The notes under the pieces were generated by a model. That model had not been told where the DNA came from. It searched no databases and worked only from the letters and a program-made list of their open reading frames with translations. A stretch of DNA of 64,000 nucleotides from Eretmocerus hayati (lineage: Eukaryota; Arthropoda; Insecta; Hymenoptera; Aphelinidae): positions 99,295,338 to 99,359,337 of the forward strand of contig CM056744.1 in the NCBI GenBank assembly GCA_029851415.1, in the 5' to 3' direction. Made by a program: the position numbers and the translations under genes. Shown here in pieces: positions 13,001-22,266 of this stretch (its first letter is position 1; each line of letters begins with the position of its first letter).

Positions 13001-13467
13001 GAGTTTGTACACCAGGGCGAGAGTTGGTTTTGTCACCCCTCCAGAAGGAAGTGATCGAAGCAACAATTGACGATTCCATTTGCAATGAATGCATTTCTTA
13101 TCAAAGATTTATTTACAAAAGAAGGGTATTCACATCATGCTCGTATACACGTTCACAGGATCGCATCAATCACATGATTTCTACAAACGATGGGGGCCTT
13201 GTGAAGGTGACTAACCTGATTTGTGCCAAATCCCAAAACTCGAGCGAAGATAACTATCTAGTTATAGGTCAAAGATTGATAGAATTAGATGAAAAACTTT
13301 GCGAGTACAGTGAGTTTGATTCAAACGATTTCTCAAAAATTGTTCGTGAAAGTGCTCAAATTGTATGCTACCGTTTTAGCTCGATTAGAGAAAAATTTGT
13401 TTGCATCCCAATGGCGGATGACAAATTGTGTCTCGTTCCAGTTGTAAATACGATGGAGACTGATTGA
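4067..13467 (+). CDS. tnp2-family (Transposase_21) transposase, five exons
   Basis: The coding exons are 4067-4201, 7222-7323, 8822-9073, 9137-9235 and 11281-13467, with GT-AG introns that are all phase 0; together they read 924 codons without a stop. The N-terminal 196 residues are acidic, Ser/Thr/Asn-rich and low in complexity. The large last exon has a Cys pair motif (C268, C271, C285, C288) like a zinc ribbon, then tnp2 hallmarks: TDGVQPYK (from residue 360), WPLAVSINELPYRMR, GVWYGPTKP, LDTPARSPC (D448), a CQCRK...FGCPYC finger, PEYMHCGPLGVVK and FEHFNG (E700). In the CACTA/tnp2 family the DDE residues are expected in the D-PAR, D-x-MHC and FE-x-x-N motifs; here the second reads EYMHC (E538), which may impair catalysis. 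ATG 4067 is the first in-frame ATG of exon 1. Further small exons inside the long introns cannot be excluded. Confidence 0.8.
4235..7015. repeat. Foldback element 3, 2.78-kb palindrome filling intron 1
   Basis: The left arm (4235 to about 5601) and right arm (about 5661-7015) are near-perfect reverse complements of about 1.36 kb each, with a loop of about 60 bases and a centre near 5625. The ends read TAGGCCAGTAATTCTAG and mirror. TTA directly precedes and follows the element, which fits a TTA target duplication (PIF/Harbinger style); a TA duplication with termini GGCCAG is also possible. It makes up nearly all of the 3.0-kb first intron of the transposase. The short open frames inside are mirrored in both arms and are not credible genes. 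Confidence 0.9.
7615..8647. mobile_element. Foldback element 4, Tc1/mariner-type palindrome with TA duplication
   Basis: The ends are CAGTACCGTTCAAAAGTT and its mirror, each flanked by TA (7613-7614 and 8648-8649), the typical layout of Tc1/mariner elements. The sequence is a palindrome centred near 8010; it contains no transposase. The right arm is interrupted by a TTAA-flanked element (8298-8538). It lies inside intron 2 of the tnp2 gene. Foldback 8 (15914-16708) has the same ends and a related interior. Confidence 0.85.
8298..8538 (-). mobile_element. 241-bp MITE with TTAA target duplication (piggyBac-like)
   Basis: The termini are CACGTTCGCTGCG and the mirror of CACGTTTGCTGCG, flanked on both sides by TTAA (8294-8297, 8539-8542). 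The opposite arm of the surrounding palindrome (near 7712-7725) shows the uninterrupted site, with a single TTAA, which confirms the insertion and its duplication. On the minus strand a short frame overlaps it that resembles the frame in a diverged relative at 48463-48690. No transposase is present. Confidence 0.85.
9236..10329. other. Intron 4 of the transposase, 5' part
   Basis: This is non-coding sequence between exon 4 and foldback 5. Short open frames occur at 9895-10304 but are not supported by codon character, known motifs or splice sites. Nothing else is recognised. Confidence 0.4.
10330..10675. repeat. Foldback element 5, loop-less palindrome
   Basis: The left and right halves mirror each other out from TGACGTCA at 10496-10503, with strong pairing around AAGATAGGTATTGT (about 10406-10420) and its mirror near 10585-10600, and weaker pairing out to about 10330 and 10675. 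It lies in intron 4 of the transposase gene. The centre happens to match a CRE/ATF site; I infer no regulatory role. Confidence 0.7.
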
Positions 13468-13475
13468 GATGTTCA

Positions 13476-13827
13476 ACTTCACTTACAAGGGGAACACCAA
13501 CCTTGTGGGTCCTGGATCTTGACGAGACTCTGGGAATCTACTTGTTTTGGTGAGGAATGAAGTTACCCAAAAGGGTTTCGTCCAATGTGGCTCCTATCCT
13601 GAGATACAGCCATGGAGGTTAGCCTTGCCCATATAGGCCCATGTTAAAATGACACAAATATAGATATACTGACTATGCTAACTTCCATGGCTGTATCTCA
13701 GGATAGGAGCTCCATTGGACGAAACCCTTTTGGGTACCTTCATTTCTCACCAAAACAAGAAGATTCCCAAAGTTTCGTCAAGATCCAGGACCCGCAAGGT
13801 TGGTGCTCCCCTCGTTAGTTAGTACTT
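13476..13827. repeat. Foldback element 6 in transposase 3' region
   Basis: The arms (13476-13623 and 13677-13827) mirror each other nearly completely, including GATACAGCCATGG and GGTTTCGTCCAATG, around a loop of about 53 bases. It starts 9 bases after the transposase stop codon, so a read-through transcript would end in a strong hairpin. Confidence 0.85.
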
Positions 13828-13834
13828 CAATTAC

Positions 13835-14745
13835 ACATTACCATGAAAAATTTGAGCTGACCCAACAATTTCTTTTGAATTGTGTGAGCCGCACCATTCG
13901 GCTTCACTCGAGGCTAGAGCTCTTTATCTGAGATCATTTTGAAAGTCTTTACGCGCTTCGAGATGGCATTATTCATTTTCATCCTCACGAAACTGGGTCT
14001 TCTCAACCTCAGCTTGAGAAATAGTCAGTGTCCATGATTTTTGAGAGAATCTTATGGCTCGTGCAAGTTTGAGGCACTTAAATATTTTGGTATGGGGCTC
14101 GTGAGATCTAAAAGTACAAAAGTGGAACTCCAAAATCCATTTTGAAACGTCTCTTCTCGCAACTTCTAGTCTGAGCTATGAAATTCTCTGCGAAGAAGGA
14201 TTTCCTCGCAAAAACTAGCTGAAAAATGACGATGAATTTCATTATTGGGACATATATCGCAGTTTTCTCGTTTCCTTGATGATGAATGAGAAGACTGATA
14301 CCAGAAACCGACATCAAATCCCCCATATAATGAGTTTCTGTATCTTTTTTGGATTTGGGAATTAGTTTTTGCGGAAAATCTATCCTCACAGGAAATGTCC
14401 ATAGCTCGGGATAGGAGACGCGTAAAATGACGTTCCAAAACGGATTTTGAAGCTTAAGACTTATACTTCCAGGTCTCATGAGCCCATACCGGAATACTCA
14501 TGCGCCTTGACCTTGCATAAGCCTTCAAAATTCTCTCAGAAGTCATCGAAATTGGAACTTTCTCTGGCTGAGATTGAAAAGATCCGAATTTGTGCAGACG
14601 GAAATGAAGCTTGACAACTTGAAATGCTCGAAAATACCTTCAATGATCCCTGATGAGGTTTTTCGGGGTCGACTAAAGCCGAGTGGTGCAACTCACAGAA
14701 ATGAGAATAAAATTTTTGGTTGAACTTAAATTTTTGACCGCTAAT
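13835..14745. repeat. Foldback element 7 (about 910 bp, diverged)
   Basis: This is a palindrome centred near 14290. Paired blocks include TGGTATGGGGCTCGTGAG (14088-14106) with its mirror at 14475-14493, and GTGTGAGCCGCACCATTCGG (from 13881) with its mirror near 14680-14700. The arms show many substitutions, so it is older than its neighbour, foldback 6. A possible polyadenylation signal AATAAA follows near 14927, also consistent with the transposase 3' end. Confidence 0.65.
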
Positions 14746-15395
14746 GTGATTGATAGGCATCATATGATATCGTCCCGTCAAGGAATCAATAGACCGTTTC
14801 AGCTCATTCAGGCATTCTCTGAAGATGTTCACTAATAATTCATTGAGGACGCACCAAGATAATTTTGAATAATGTGGTCATGAAATACTGGATATGTTGT
14901 ATATTATGAGGATAATTAATAAATTTTCTAATGAACTGACATCATTTTCGACCAACAATCTGCATGAGATCTATCATCATTCGTCAAAGAAACATTAATA
15001 AAAGCGACAGTTTGCACAGAATTTTGAAAATGTGCTTTTAAAAGGCTGGAAGAGATCGTGCCCCGAATGAAAATGTCTGTGCTGATCCAGCTTCAAAACG
15101 TCTCGATGACTTCGTAAGAGATATTTTCCCGAATTTCAGCCTGGTATGTGTACCTATCAGTAACTCGATTCGAGACAGATACGGGCAAAAGATACGCACT
15201 AACTTTTCTTGAAATAATTGGAACTGCCTTTTTCTTATCTTTTTGAATGCGCAGAATCATACTTCGTGTGCTCATGATATGAATATTGTTTAGAGAAATG
15301 GAATACGAATTGAGAGGGATAATCGTTCCAACGGAAGTTGCGTGCCTTTTTGCACCTAATTTGAGCTCGAACCATCCTAACGATCTGTATCTATA

Positions 15396-17117
15396 GTTAT
15401 GGAAGCTCTATCTCACTGAACCTGCGTATCATTCTACGCATGCCAGTTATCAAACGTGATCAACTCTTGTACAGTTTCTTATATTTATTTCCAAAACGAC
15501 CATGCGTATAACGCAAGGGAATACTTTGTTCCCTTTATCATGAGAAGAACATTTACTCCTTTTTTTTAATGGAATGTCTAGTTTGTGACAGGCTCACCGA
15601 AGTTTGTGGATGGTCTCTTTCTCATTCTAGTTGAATATACTCTTACATTACTGCGAACATTTCAACCCATTAATACCCAAAATGGAACATTTATGACATG
15701 TTTTTGGAGCTCGTTTAGTGTCACGAAAAAGCTCTAATGAAAAATTTCCAAGGCGTTAAGTCGAACTAAAATTGTCAGAACTTTTGAAATATGTGATCGA
15801 AATTTTCGTTTGATGCTATCCTGAAGAGCTACATTCAATTTTTCACAAGGAAAATACGATTTTTTACTTTAAAATCGTGTTTGAACGGCATTTTGACCCG
15901 TACAATCGATGTACAGGACCGTGCAAAAATTCCTGAACGGAGGTTTGAAATCCTCTCTCGCAAAAACGTCGATTACTCGAGCCCAGATTAACGTAGAGGA
16001 ATTTTGAAAAGAGCATCTTGAAGATGATAAAAAATGCTAATTTTTTATCGTCTTCGATTTTTCTCTCAGCCCTTTTTGCTACCTCAAATAGCTGCCATAA
16101 TTTCAAGGATTTCGAGAAAAAAACCGTTTTTACTCTATCGGCTGTAATTTGGACGCGGATAAAGATAGAACAATTTTGCAAAAAGCACATTGAAGAGCGG
16201 AAAAAATGCCATTTGCAATGATTTTTCGATTATTTTTTATGTCGTATGAATACAAGTGTGAGAGCTCTCAAATTAGCCAAAACCGTAGTTTTTTGCCATT
16301 TATAGCTGTTTTTACACGTATTTCATTGAAAATCCGAGAATCTGGCTACTTTGAGAGCTCTCACACTCTTATTCAAACGACGTGAAAAATAATCGAGAAA
16401 TCATTGCAAATAGCATTTTTTCCGCTCTTCAAGATGCTTTTTGCAAAATTGTTCTATCTTTATCCGAGTCCAAATTTCAGCCGATAGAGTAAAAACGGTT
16501 TTTTTCTCGAAATCCTTGAAATTACATCAGCTATTTGTGGTACCAAAAAGGACTGAAAGAAAAATCGAAGACCATAAAAAGTTATCATTTTTTCTCATCT
16601 TTAAGATGCTTTCTTCAAAATTCCTCTACGTTGATCTGGGCTCGAGCAATCGACGTCTTTGCAAGAGAGGATATCATACCCCCGTTCAGGAATTTTTGCA
16701 CGGTACTGTATATGCCTCTGAAAGGTTGAAAAAACGTGTCCTTAAGTCCTCAAATACAAAGTCATGGGTCAGAAAAATTTTAAAGGTCGTATCTGAAACC
16801 AAGGTATCGACCGAAACGAAAAAGGTGTTGGAACGCCTTTTCATCGTCATTGAAACCTGCCACCTCGTTGATCTCTCAATTCTGAGCATGAAATAGCTCT
16901 TAAAATAATATCATACAGCGCGTTAATGACGTGAAATTGTATGTTCTTTCAGAATCCGCGATCACAATTGAGATAGGATGAAGTTTGACGATGATTTCAT
17001 TAGAAAGGTTCGGAAGAACGCGGAATAGTATATACGCTGGCAACTGAACAAGACAGTTAGAACGTAATCAACGCGGCGGAGCAGAAGAAGAACGAACGAG
17101 AAAAACGTGACAGAGAC
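15396..17117. other. About 1.7-kb block splitting the right inverted repeat
   Basis: The left inverted repeat runs unbroken from 230 into about 263. On the right the matching parts lie at 17118 and near 15398, so this block either inserted into the right repeat or was lost from the left one. I see no clear terminal repeats at its ends. It contains foldback 8. Confidence 0.6.
15914..16708. mobile_element. Foldback element 8, Tc1/mariner-type palindrome
   Basis: The ends CAGGACCGTGCAAAAATTCC and mirror are flanked by TA (15912-15913, 16709-16710). The arms pair throughout around a centre near 16311. Its ends and interior (for example the TTTTTTCCGCTCTTCAAGATG stretch type) are related to foldback 4, making these two members of one family of palindromic Tc1/mariner derivatives. 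No transposase frame is present. Confidence 0.8.
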
Positions 17118-17347
17118 TGTCCATTATGTGATAAACTAGAGGGCCACTGCGTTTTAGACGCAAGTGTCGAGAATCAGACGAAATTATGATAGAGTTTCGG
17201 ACAGACGGTGGCACGCCGACACTTGGGACTCGGCTTATTTGTCAATTGAAAATGAAACTTTCTGAATCCAACGAGTCATACAGCAGTTTCACCTGTCAGT
17301 CATATAAAGCTTGTACAGAAAAGTCGGTTGGGCCGATGTACGAGTTT
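17118..17347. repeat. Right terminal inverted repeat
   Basis: Mirror of bases 1-230 without a mismatch that I can see. The outer end is undefined because the partner sequence lies left of the window. On its inner side the repeat is interrupted by about 1.7 kb of unrelated sequence before it resumes near 15398. Confidence 0.9.
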
Positions 17348-18709
17348 TGCGGTAGGTAACGGCGCACGAAGAAAAAGTGGGTGTAAAATTCTTTTTCCAA
17401 TTCATCGTTTTCGGATACATATGCGGAAAAAGCGAGGAAAAAAGGATAACGTACGACCGCATGGAATAAATGCAGGTTTTTTAAAGCCACTAATGGAAAA
17501 AATGCCTCAATTTTTTCGCGAAATCTTCTCAACTGCCTTCAGGTGTGATTTTTCGAAAGCAACGTTAGTAACACGCGAGACGCAGCTTAACGCATCGGAA
17601 AGGTGAGAAAAAAGCCGTTGAGAAATTTTGAAAACTCCGCTATCATGTTACCAGGGTTGCATAGGGGTGATTCCATCAAAGATGCTTCCAAATTTTTCGT
17701 GGAGACGGCATTTGAAGATTTTCGAAAGCACATTTTTTCGCAATGCAAAAATTTGATCATAAGCATATCAATTCCCATTGTCATCAAATATCAGAAGATG
17801 ACGTGACCTTCAACTGTTAATTGATTAGAGATATTGAACTTATATTGGTCCATGATAGCTGGACCTTGAGATTTCCATGGAGGCGATTTCTACATGTACA
17901 TCGCACGGTCTGAGAGGAGCTGTGATAAAAAAACATTTTTGATGGATATTTCCAAAGCGAATGGCTAAACTTTTGCAACTATCACATTTCACTTGATATG
18001 ATGGAATAAGGAGCATGGATGTGAGTCACAGAATATATTCTCCGAAATTCTGCAAAAGATATCGATAAGTCTCGCCTCACGGTCAAAAATTTTTAGAATC
18101 ATCACATTTTTTCACATTGCAGTAGTGTGCTCTATTATAGCTCCCTCTCTCATCGTCCATCTGAGGAAATCTAGGATTAAACTCCATTTGAATTTCGCTG
18201 TTGAGCTCGATTACAGTCACTTGTATGAATTCTCTCTCTTGTTTGAATCTTCAAACAGCAGTGTTCGGAGATGTTGGATGGATGTCACCGGTATTTTCAG
18301 GGAAAAACAAGTGTAGCCCATTCGAGGCTTGTTATTTGGTAACGCTAATTATAGTGTTGAAAAGACTTATTGGTACTTTACTTTCAAAACATACCATATA
18401 TATTTAGTCGAAGTTCTACAAACATACGCCGATCATGCAATATTAATCATGAAAATTGTCGCACCCGATTGTCGACTGAGAGATGATAATGATGAAAGTG
18501 TCGCTCATAAAAACATGTACCACTCTCTTTGGCTCGTGTGCATTTTGTTCTCTTTCTCAAAGATTGAGAATGGGATAGCCGAATTATGAAGCGACTCTGA
18601 AAATTGTATTGAATTGAAACGCGCAGAGCAGCAGAGAGGGTGTTTGCATGTTTTTGTAAATAGTGCACTTTCTGGCCGCCCGGGCGTCATATATATCCAT
18701 GACGCGCGA
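17348..18709. other. Right flank of the transposon, no gene recognised
   Basis: Part of this stretch may still belong to the right terminal repeat, whose partner lies left of the window. The short open frames show no recognisable domain. Confidence 0.4.
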
Positions 18710-18958
18710 CTAATGAGTTAAGTGCTTGGCCCGTCTGCAATTCCAGCAGGTACGTCTCAAAATCGGGAAACATCTGTCCGCTTCGACGGTCTCTGGGTTT
18801 TCCCCGGTTTTCAGCCATTGTTCTAAACGACGGCGCCGCCGATTCCGCCCGCGATTATCGCGGCGGGGACGATTGGGGCCCGTACCCGTCAATAAATCTA
18901 GCGAACGTTCGCGCAGATGCAAATAACACTGAACAAAAGTGGCTATTGAGAATATCAT
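18710..18958 (-). pseudogene. Possible retroelement gag remnant with zinc-knuckle start
   Basis: An 82-codon minus-strand frame is Arg-rich and ends in CWNCRRAKH followed by LTH and a stop. CWNC with a His five residues after the second Cys is the start of a retroviral-type CCHC zinc knuckle, as in gag proteins of LTR retroelements, but the final Cys is missing and no protease or polymerase follows. The local GC content is higher than the surroundings. I read this as a decayed gag fragment; a chance frame is the alternative. Confidence 0.35.
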
Positions 18959-18959
18959 T

Positions 18960-20526
18960 ATGCATCCGTCGAAAATGAAGGAACAGAGGCGACATAGCTA
19001 TCCGCGTTTAATATAGTCGCGTGGATCTGCGTTGGCGAGATATTATTTCGAGTAGATGTAGTATAATTGCACATACTTTGCTTTTCATTTCAAATAGCTC
19101 GAAAAATGCTGATGTTTGGCAAGAAACGTCAAATACAGTGATAGCCGATTGCAGCATTGGTGTGCGTGGAGGTGTGTCAGAGCACGCTAGATTCTCTCTC
19201 TTTCAAGCTGTATGCTCGCAAATACATAGTAGCTATGATATGGAACCGTGTCTTAGTTTACACCGGGAAGCACATGATTATTATCGCAAAAATTAACCTG
19301 CCGACAATGCCTGACAATGCCTATGCCGACTTTCTTTATTCTTTGTTGCATGCAGAATGATGATTCGTCATGAAACGTATCGTGAGGTGTAGTTGTATTT
19401 CTGTATGTGTTTGGCCGTTTGAGTAATGCGCGAATTTTGTCCATTGCCATTATACGCTAATGGAAGAATTTGTTTGTACCTACATGAATTGACTTCTAGT
19501 AAGGTATGATATAAAAATTATGATTACGAAATGTTAATGAATCATCGTAATTAGACAGAGTTACAACGTACAGATGATCAAAACTAATGATGCAAATCAA
19601 TTCTTAGTGCTTGTGAACGTCATCGTCGAAAATCTAGTATCAGACACGCTCCAATTTTTAATCTTTCAATTTCGATGTGTCACATGTGAGCTCGCAGCCA
19701 CCACAACGCAGTGCATAATATGGATTGGCACCTCAATAGAAACTTTTATTCAATCACTATGATATAGATGGGTTGCAAAATTAACGTTCGTACATAATTC
19801 TGTCGCCAAAGGTGCGCTCTTTTCAACGCCATACACTTCACGGGAGAAAAGGATTGGTTGAAACAACCATAAGCTTCGTTAGGAAAAAAAAATTGGTTGG
19901 ATCTCGAGCGCCTAAAGAGTTGGCTAGATCATCGAATGTATTTTTATTGGATCTGTTGTTATTTTTATAACATTTTAAAGTTCAGAAAAAGATTCACGAT
20001 AACGTACCATTAGTACATATTTGCGATGACGAAGATTTTATAAGTGCGGTGCCCATCTTTTGTACCGTTTTGCCGTCGTCACTTTCCTAATACACCAGTA
20101 AAAAGTTCGTATTTTTCTGGCCTAAAGAAGGTTATACAAATAACAACAGATTCAACAAAAAGAAATTTGATGATCTAACAAACTTTTTAGGCGTTCAATG
20201 TTCAAGCAACTCTGAATGATAATGACGATCAATCTTTTTTTTTTCGGATTTCCACGCAGTAAAAAAATACCTCGAAAATACCGAGAGTCTGTATATTGCA
20301 TCGATTTCAGGCATGCATGACACATTCTTAAATACCGCATCAAAGTAGGTGTACGAGATAGCATATGGGATATATGGAACATCACGAGTAAAGAAATGGC
20401 TTTTTCGATTCACTGGGCATAAAAGTGTACTTTGCGCACAGTTTTCCTACTTTTACTCACAGTTTATCGAAGAGTATAGTTCGATATACGGGAGTAAAAC
20501 CTATTCTTCGCATCGAAATAGTAGAT
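18960..20526. other. Intergenic, nothing recognised
   Basis: AT-rich sequence without a convincing coding region, RNA gene or foldback. The segment near 19855-19915 contains repeated GATTGGTTG words, distantly like the ATTCAACCA words of the element at 23872-23990. Confidence 0.4.
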
Positions 20527-20645
20527 ATCGCACCGAGATTATGAGGTTGTAGATCGCTTCTAAGCTATAGGTTTTCGGACCGAGCCGCAGGCGAGGGTCG
20601 AAATGATCGCTCGGAAGCGGGAAACCTCATGATCGAGGCGCGAAT
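20527..20645 (+). repeat. Short interspersed repeat, copy 2 (about 119 bp)
   Basis: It begins CGCACCGAGATTATGAGGTT and ends with the approximate mirror of this, as in a MITE. The inner part contains GCCGCAGGCGAGGGTCGAAA. An inverted copy lies at 41558-41660, a shortened one at 264-360 and an inner fragment near 45310-45345. Confidence 0.6.
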
Positions 20646-21835
20646 GCTATTTTATGCAATTTTGTGAGGGCTCAAACATCGGAAAATTGCATAAAAAATT
20701 TTTTACACCCTTGTATCGAAGTGTACTATTTTGAGACACGATGCCGCGATGAATATACTTTAGCTTTGCGCTTTCATTCATGGATAATGTGCACTTGTCT
20801 GATACACTGTAATCAAATTGTACCACCATCCGCACGTTTTACCTAATCAGTTGTGTATTCGATAAATGTCTGATAGGAGTGTGATTGGAATCGATTAAGA
20901 TCAAGTATAATGGAATCAATGTGATTCCGAGATTCTGCAGTTGGTTCGAGAGCAGATCGGTAGTATTACTGCGTAATGCATGTGTGAAGAAAAAATCAGA
21001 ATTCGGATAGACCAGCTACATTACTTGATATTACGATAATCTCTCATTTCTGAGGTCATTGATTGGAATCATGTGAGACTCTCCTAAGCTCAAGTAGAAT
21101 TATATTAGTCTTCAACATATTTTACTACCAAATGAAGTAAAAGGTGAGCTCGATTTATCGTCGATCAGTCACGTTAAAAGAATGTTATAAAATTTTGATC
21201 CAAGCAGAAGGTATGCTGAACGGCCCTTTTGGGCTCAAAAATGCGATCAGGAGTGATCACGAGCTCTTAACTCAAAGATGAATCATTCTGGTTTGTGTGT
21301 CTATGGCACTCTGAAACCAGATGAAAGCCGAAGAATCCGCGAGCCTCGCCTGCAAGCGTGGGATAGATGACCCAACCATTTCGACTTACGCTGCAAGAAG
21401 CTTTTTTGGAACACTTCAACCAACTGGTTGAAGCTATCGTTCAATCAGTGTTTGACCTACAAGTTCACTTGAACAATGAGACAGATGTTAATCAGCTGAT
21501 TGAATTTGCTGGCTGAAAATTCAACCAATCCTTACATTTTTCGATCTCGTCTTACTTTGGTTTTGGAAAATTTCTCATACGAGTTTACCCCAGATCGAGT
21601 ATCTTGGTGGTGATTTTCCAGTCAGCAAAATCTCAATCATCACGAGAATGCAAAAGTAGGTTTCACTTCCATGCATCGGAGTATAGTTTTTGATAAGCTG
21701 TTAGCAAAAGTCGGCTAGTGCGCGTAAAGTACACTTCCACGCGTAGTGTATAAAAAAGTATATGATTAAAATCGATAGGAATTGGATCTCGAATGATCTA
21801 CAAATAATGTGATGATTGGAATTAATTGCACAGAT
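20646..21835. other. Intergenic, nothing recognised
   Basis: No gene is recognised. The words CAACCAACTGGTTGAA at 21418-21434 resemble the interior of the element at 23872-23990, so a decayed relative may be present. Confidence 0.35.
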
Positions 21836-21945
21836 CAGGAGGCAGAGAGGAGAAGGGAGAGAGGGTGCGTGGCAAGAGGAGAGAGAGAGAGGGGGAGGGG
21901 AGAGAGAGAGAGAGAGTGAGAGAGAGAGAGAGAGAGCAGCAATAG
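21836..21945 (+). repeat. GA-rich microsatellite
   Basis: This is an irregular purine tract dominated by GA repeats, ending about 320 bases before the start codon of the BEN-like gene. GAGA-type tracts are common in insect promoters, but any regulatory role here is inference. Confidence 0.85.
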
Positions 21946-22266
21946 CAAGGGAAATCTCATCCGCTCGGGCGCATGAATAAGAGGGTCAAGGGAAACCCTT
22001 GCGCATCCGCTCTTCCGCCATCCCTCCCAAAGTAGTAGCTAGATTTTCCCATTGCATCTATGGTGACCACGCCTCTTGCACGAGAACACTTGCGCTGATT
22101 GGACGAGGAAGCGGCGGCAAGGAGGGTGCCGGGGACCATGCGACGGGCTGCGGGGGTGCTGCGTCACGGGCCCACGCAGAGAGCGTCAGTAACGGCAAGT
22201 CCCCCGCGACGAACCCAAACTAAACTCGTATTTTTGATCCCGCGATCTATTTTCTTTCGTTCTGAA

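Larger units (their letters stand above)
1..17347 (+). mobile_element. Large tnp2-type (EnSpm/CACTA-like) DNA transposon, left end cut by window
   Basis: The first 230 bases recur as a perfect reverse complement at 17118-17347, so this whole stretch is bracketed by terminal-type inverted repeats. A tnp2-type transposase gene (4067-13467) lies roughly central, with about 4 kb on each side. The inverted repeat probably extends outside position 1 and past 17347, because the match is still perfect at the window edge; the true termini and any target duplication are therefore not visible. Introns and flanks contain eight foldback sequences, listed separately. The identical ends and open transposase frame suggest recent activity or recent homogenisation. 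Assignment to EnSpm/CACTA rests on the transposase family; the CACTA terminal motif itself was not seen. Confidence 0.75.

Noticed and set aside
16441..16896. 151-codon frame
   Set aside because: Most of it is the right arm of foldback 8; the left arm gives a similar frame of its own on the opposite strand, so it is a repeat artefact.
1..17347. Possible Maverick/Polinton, given about 17 kb and long terminal repeats
   Set aside because: No polymerase B, integrase, packaging ATPase or capsid frames are seen; the only large gene is a tnp2 transposase.
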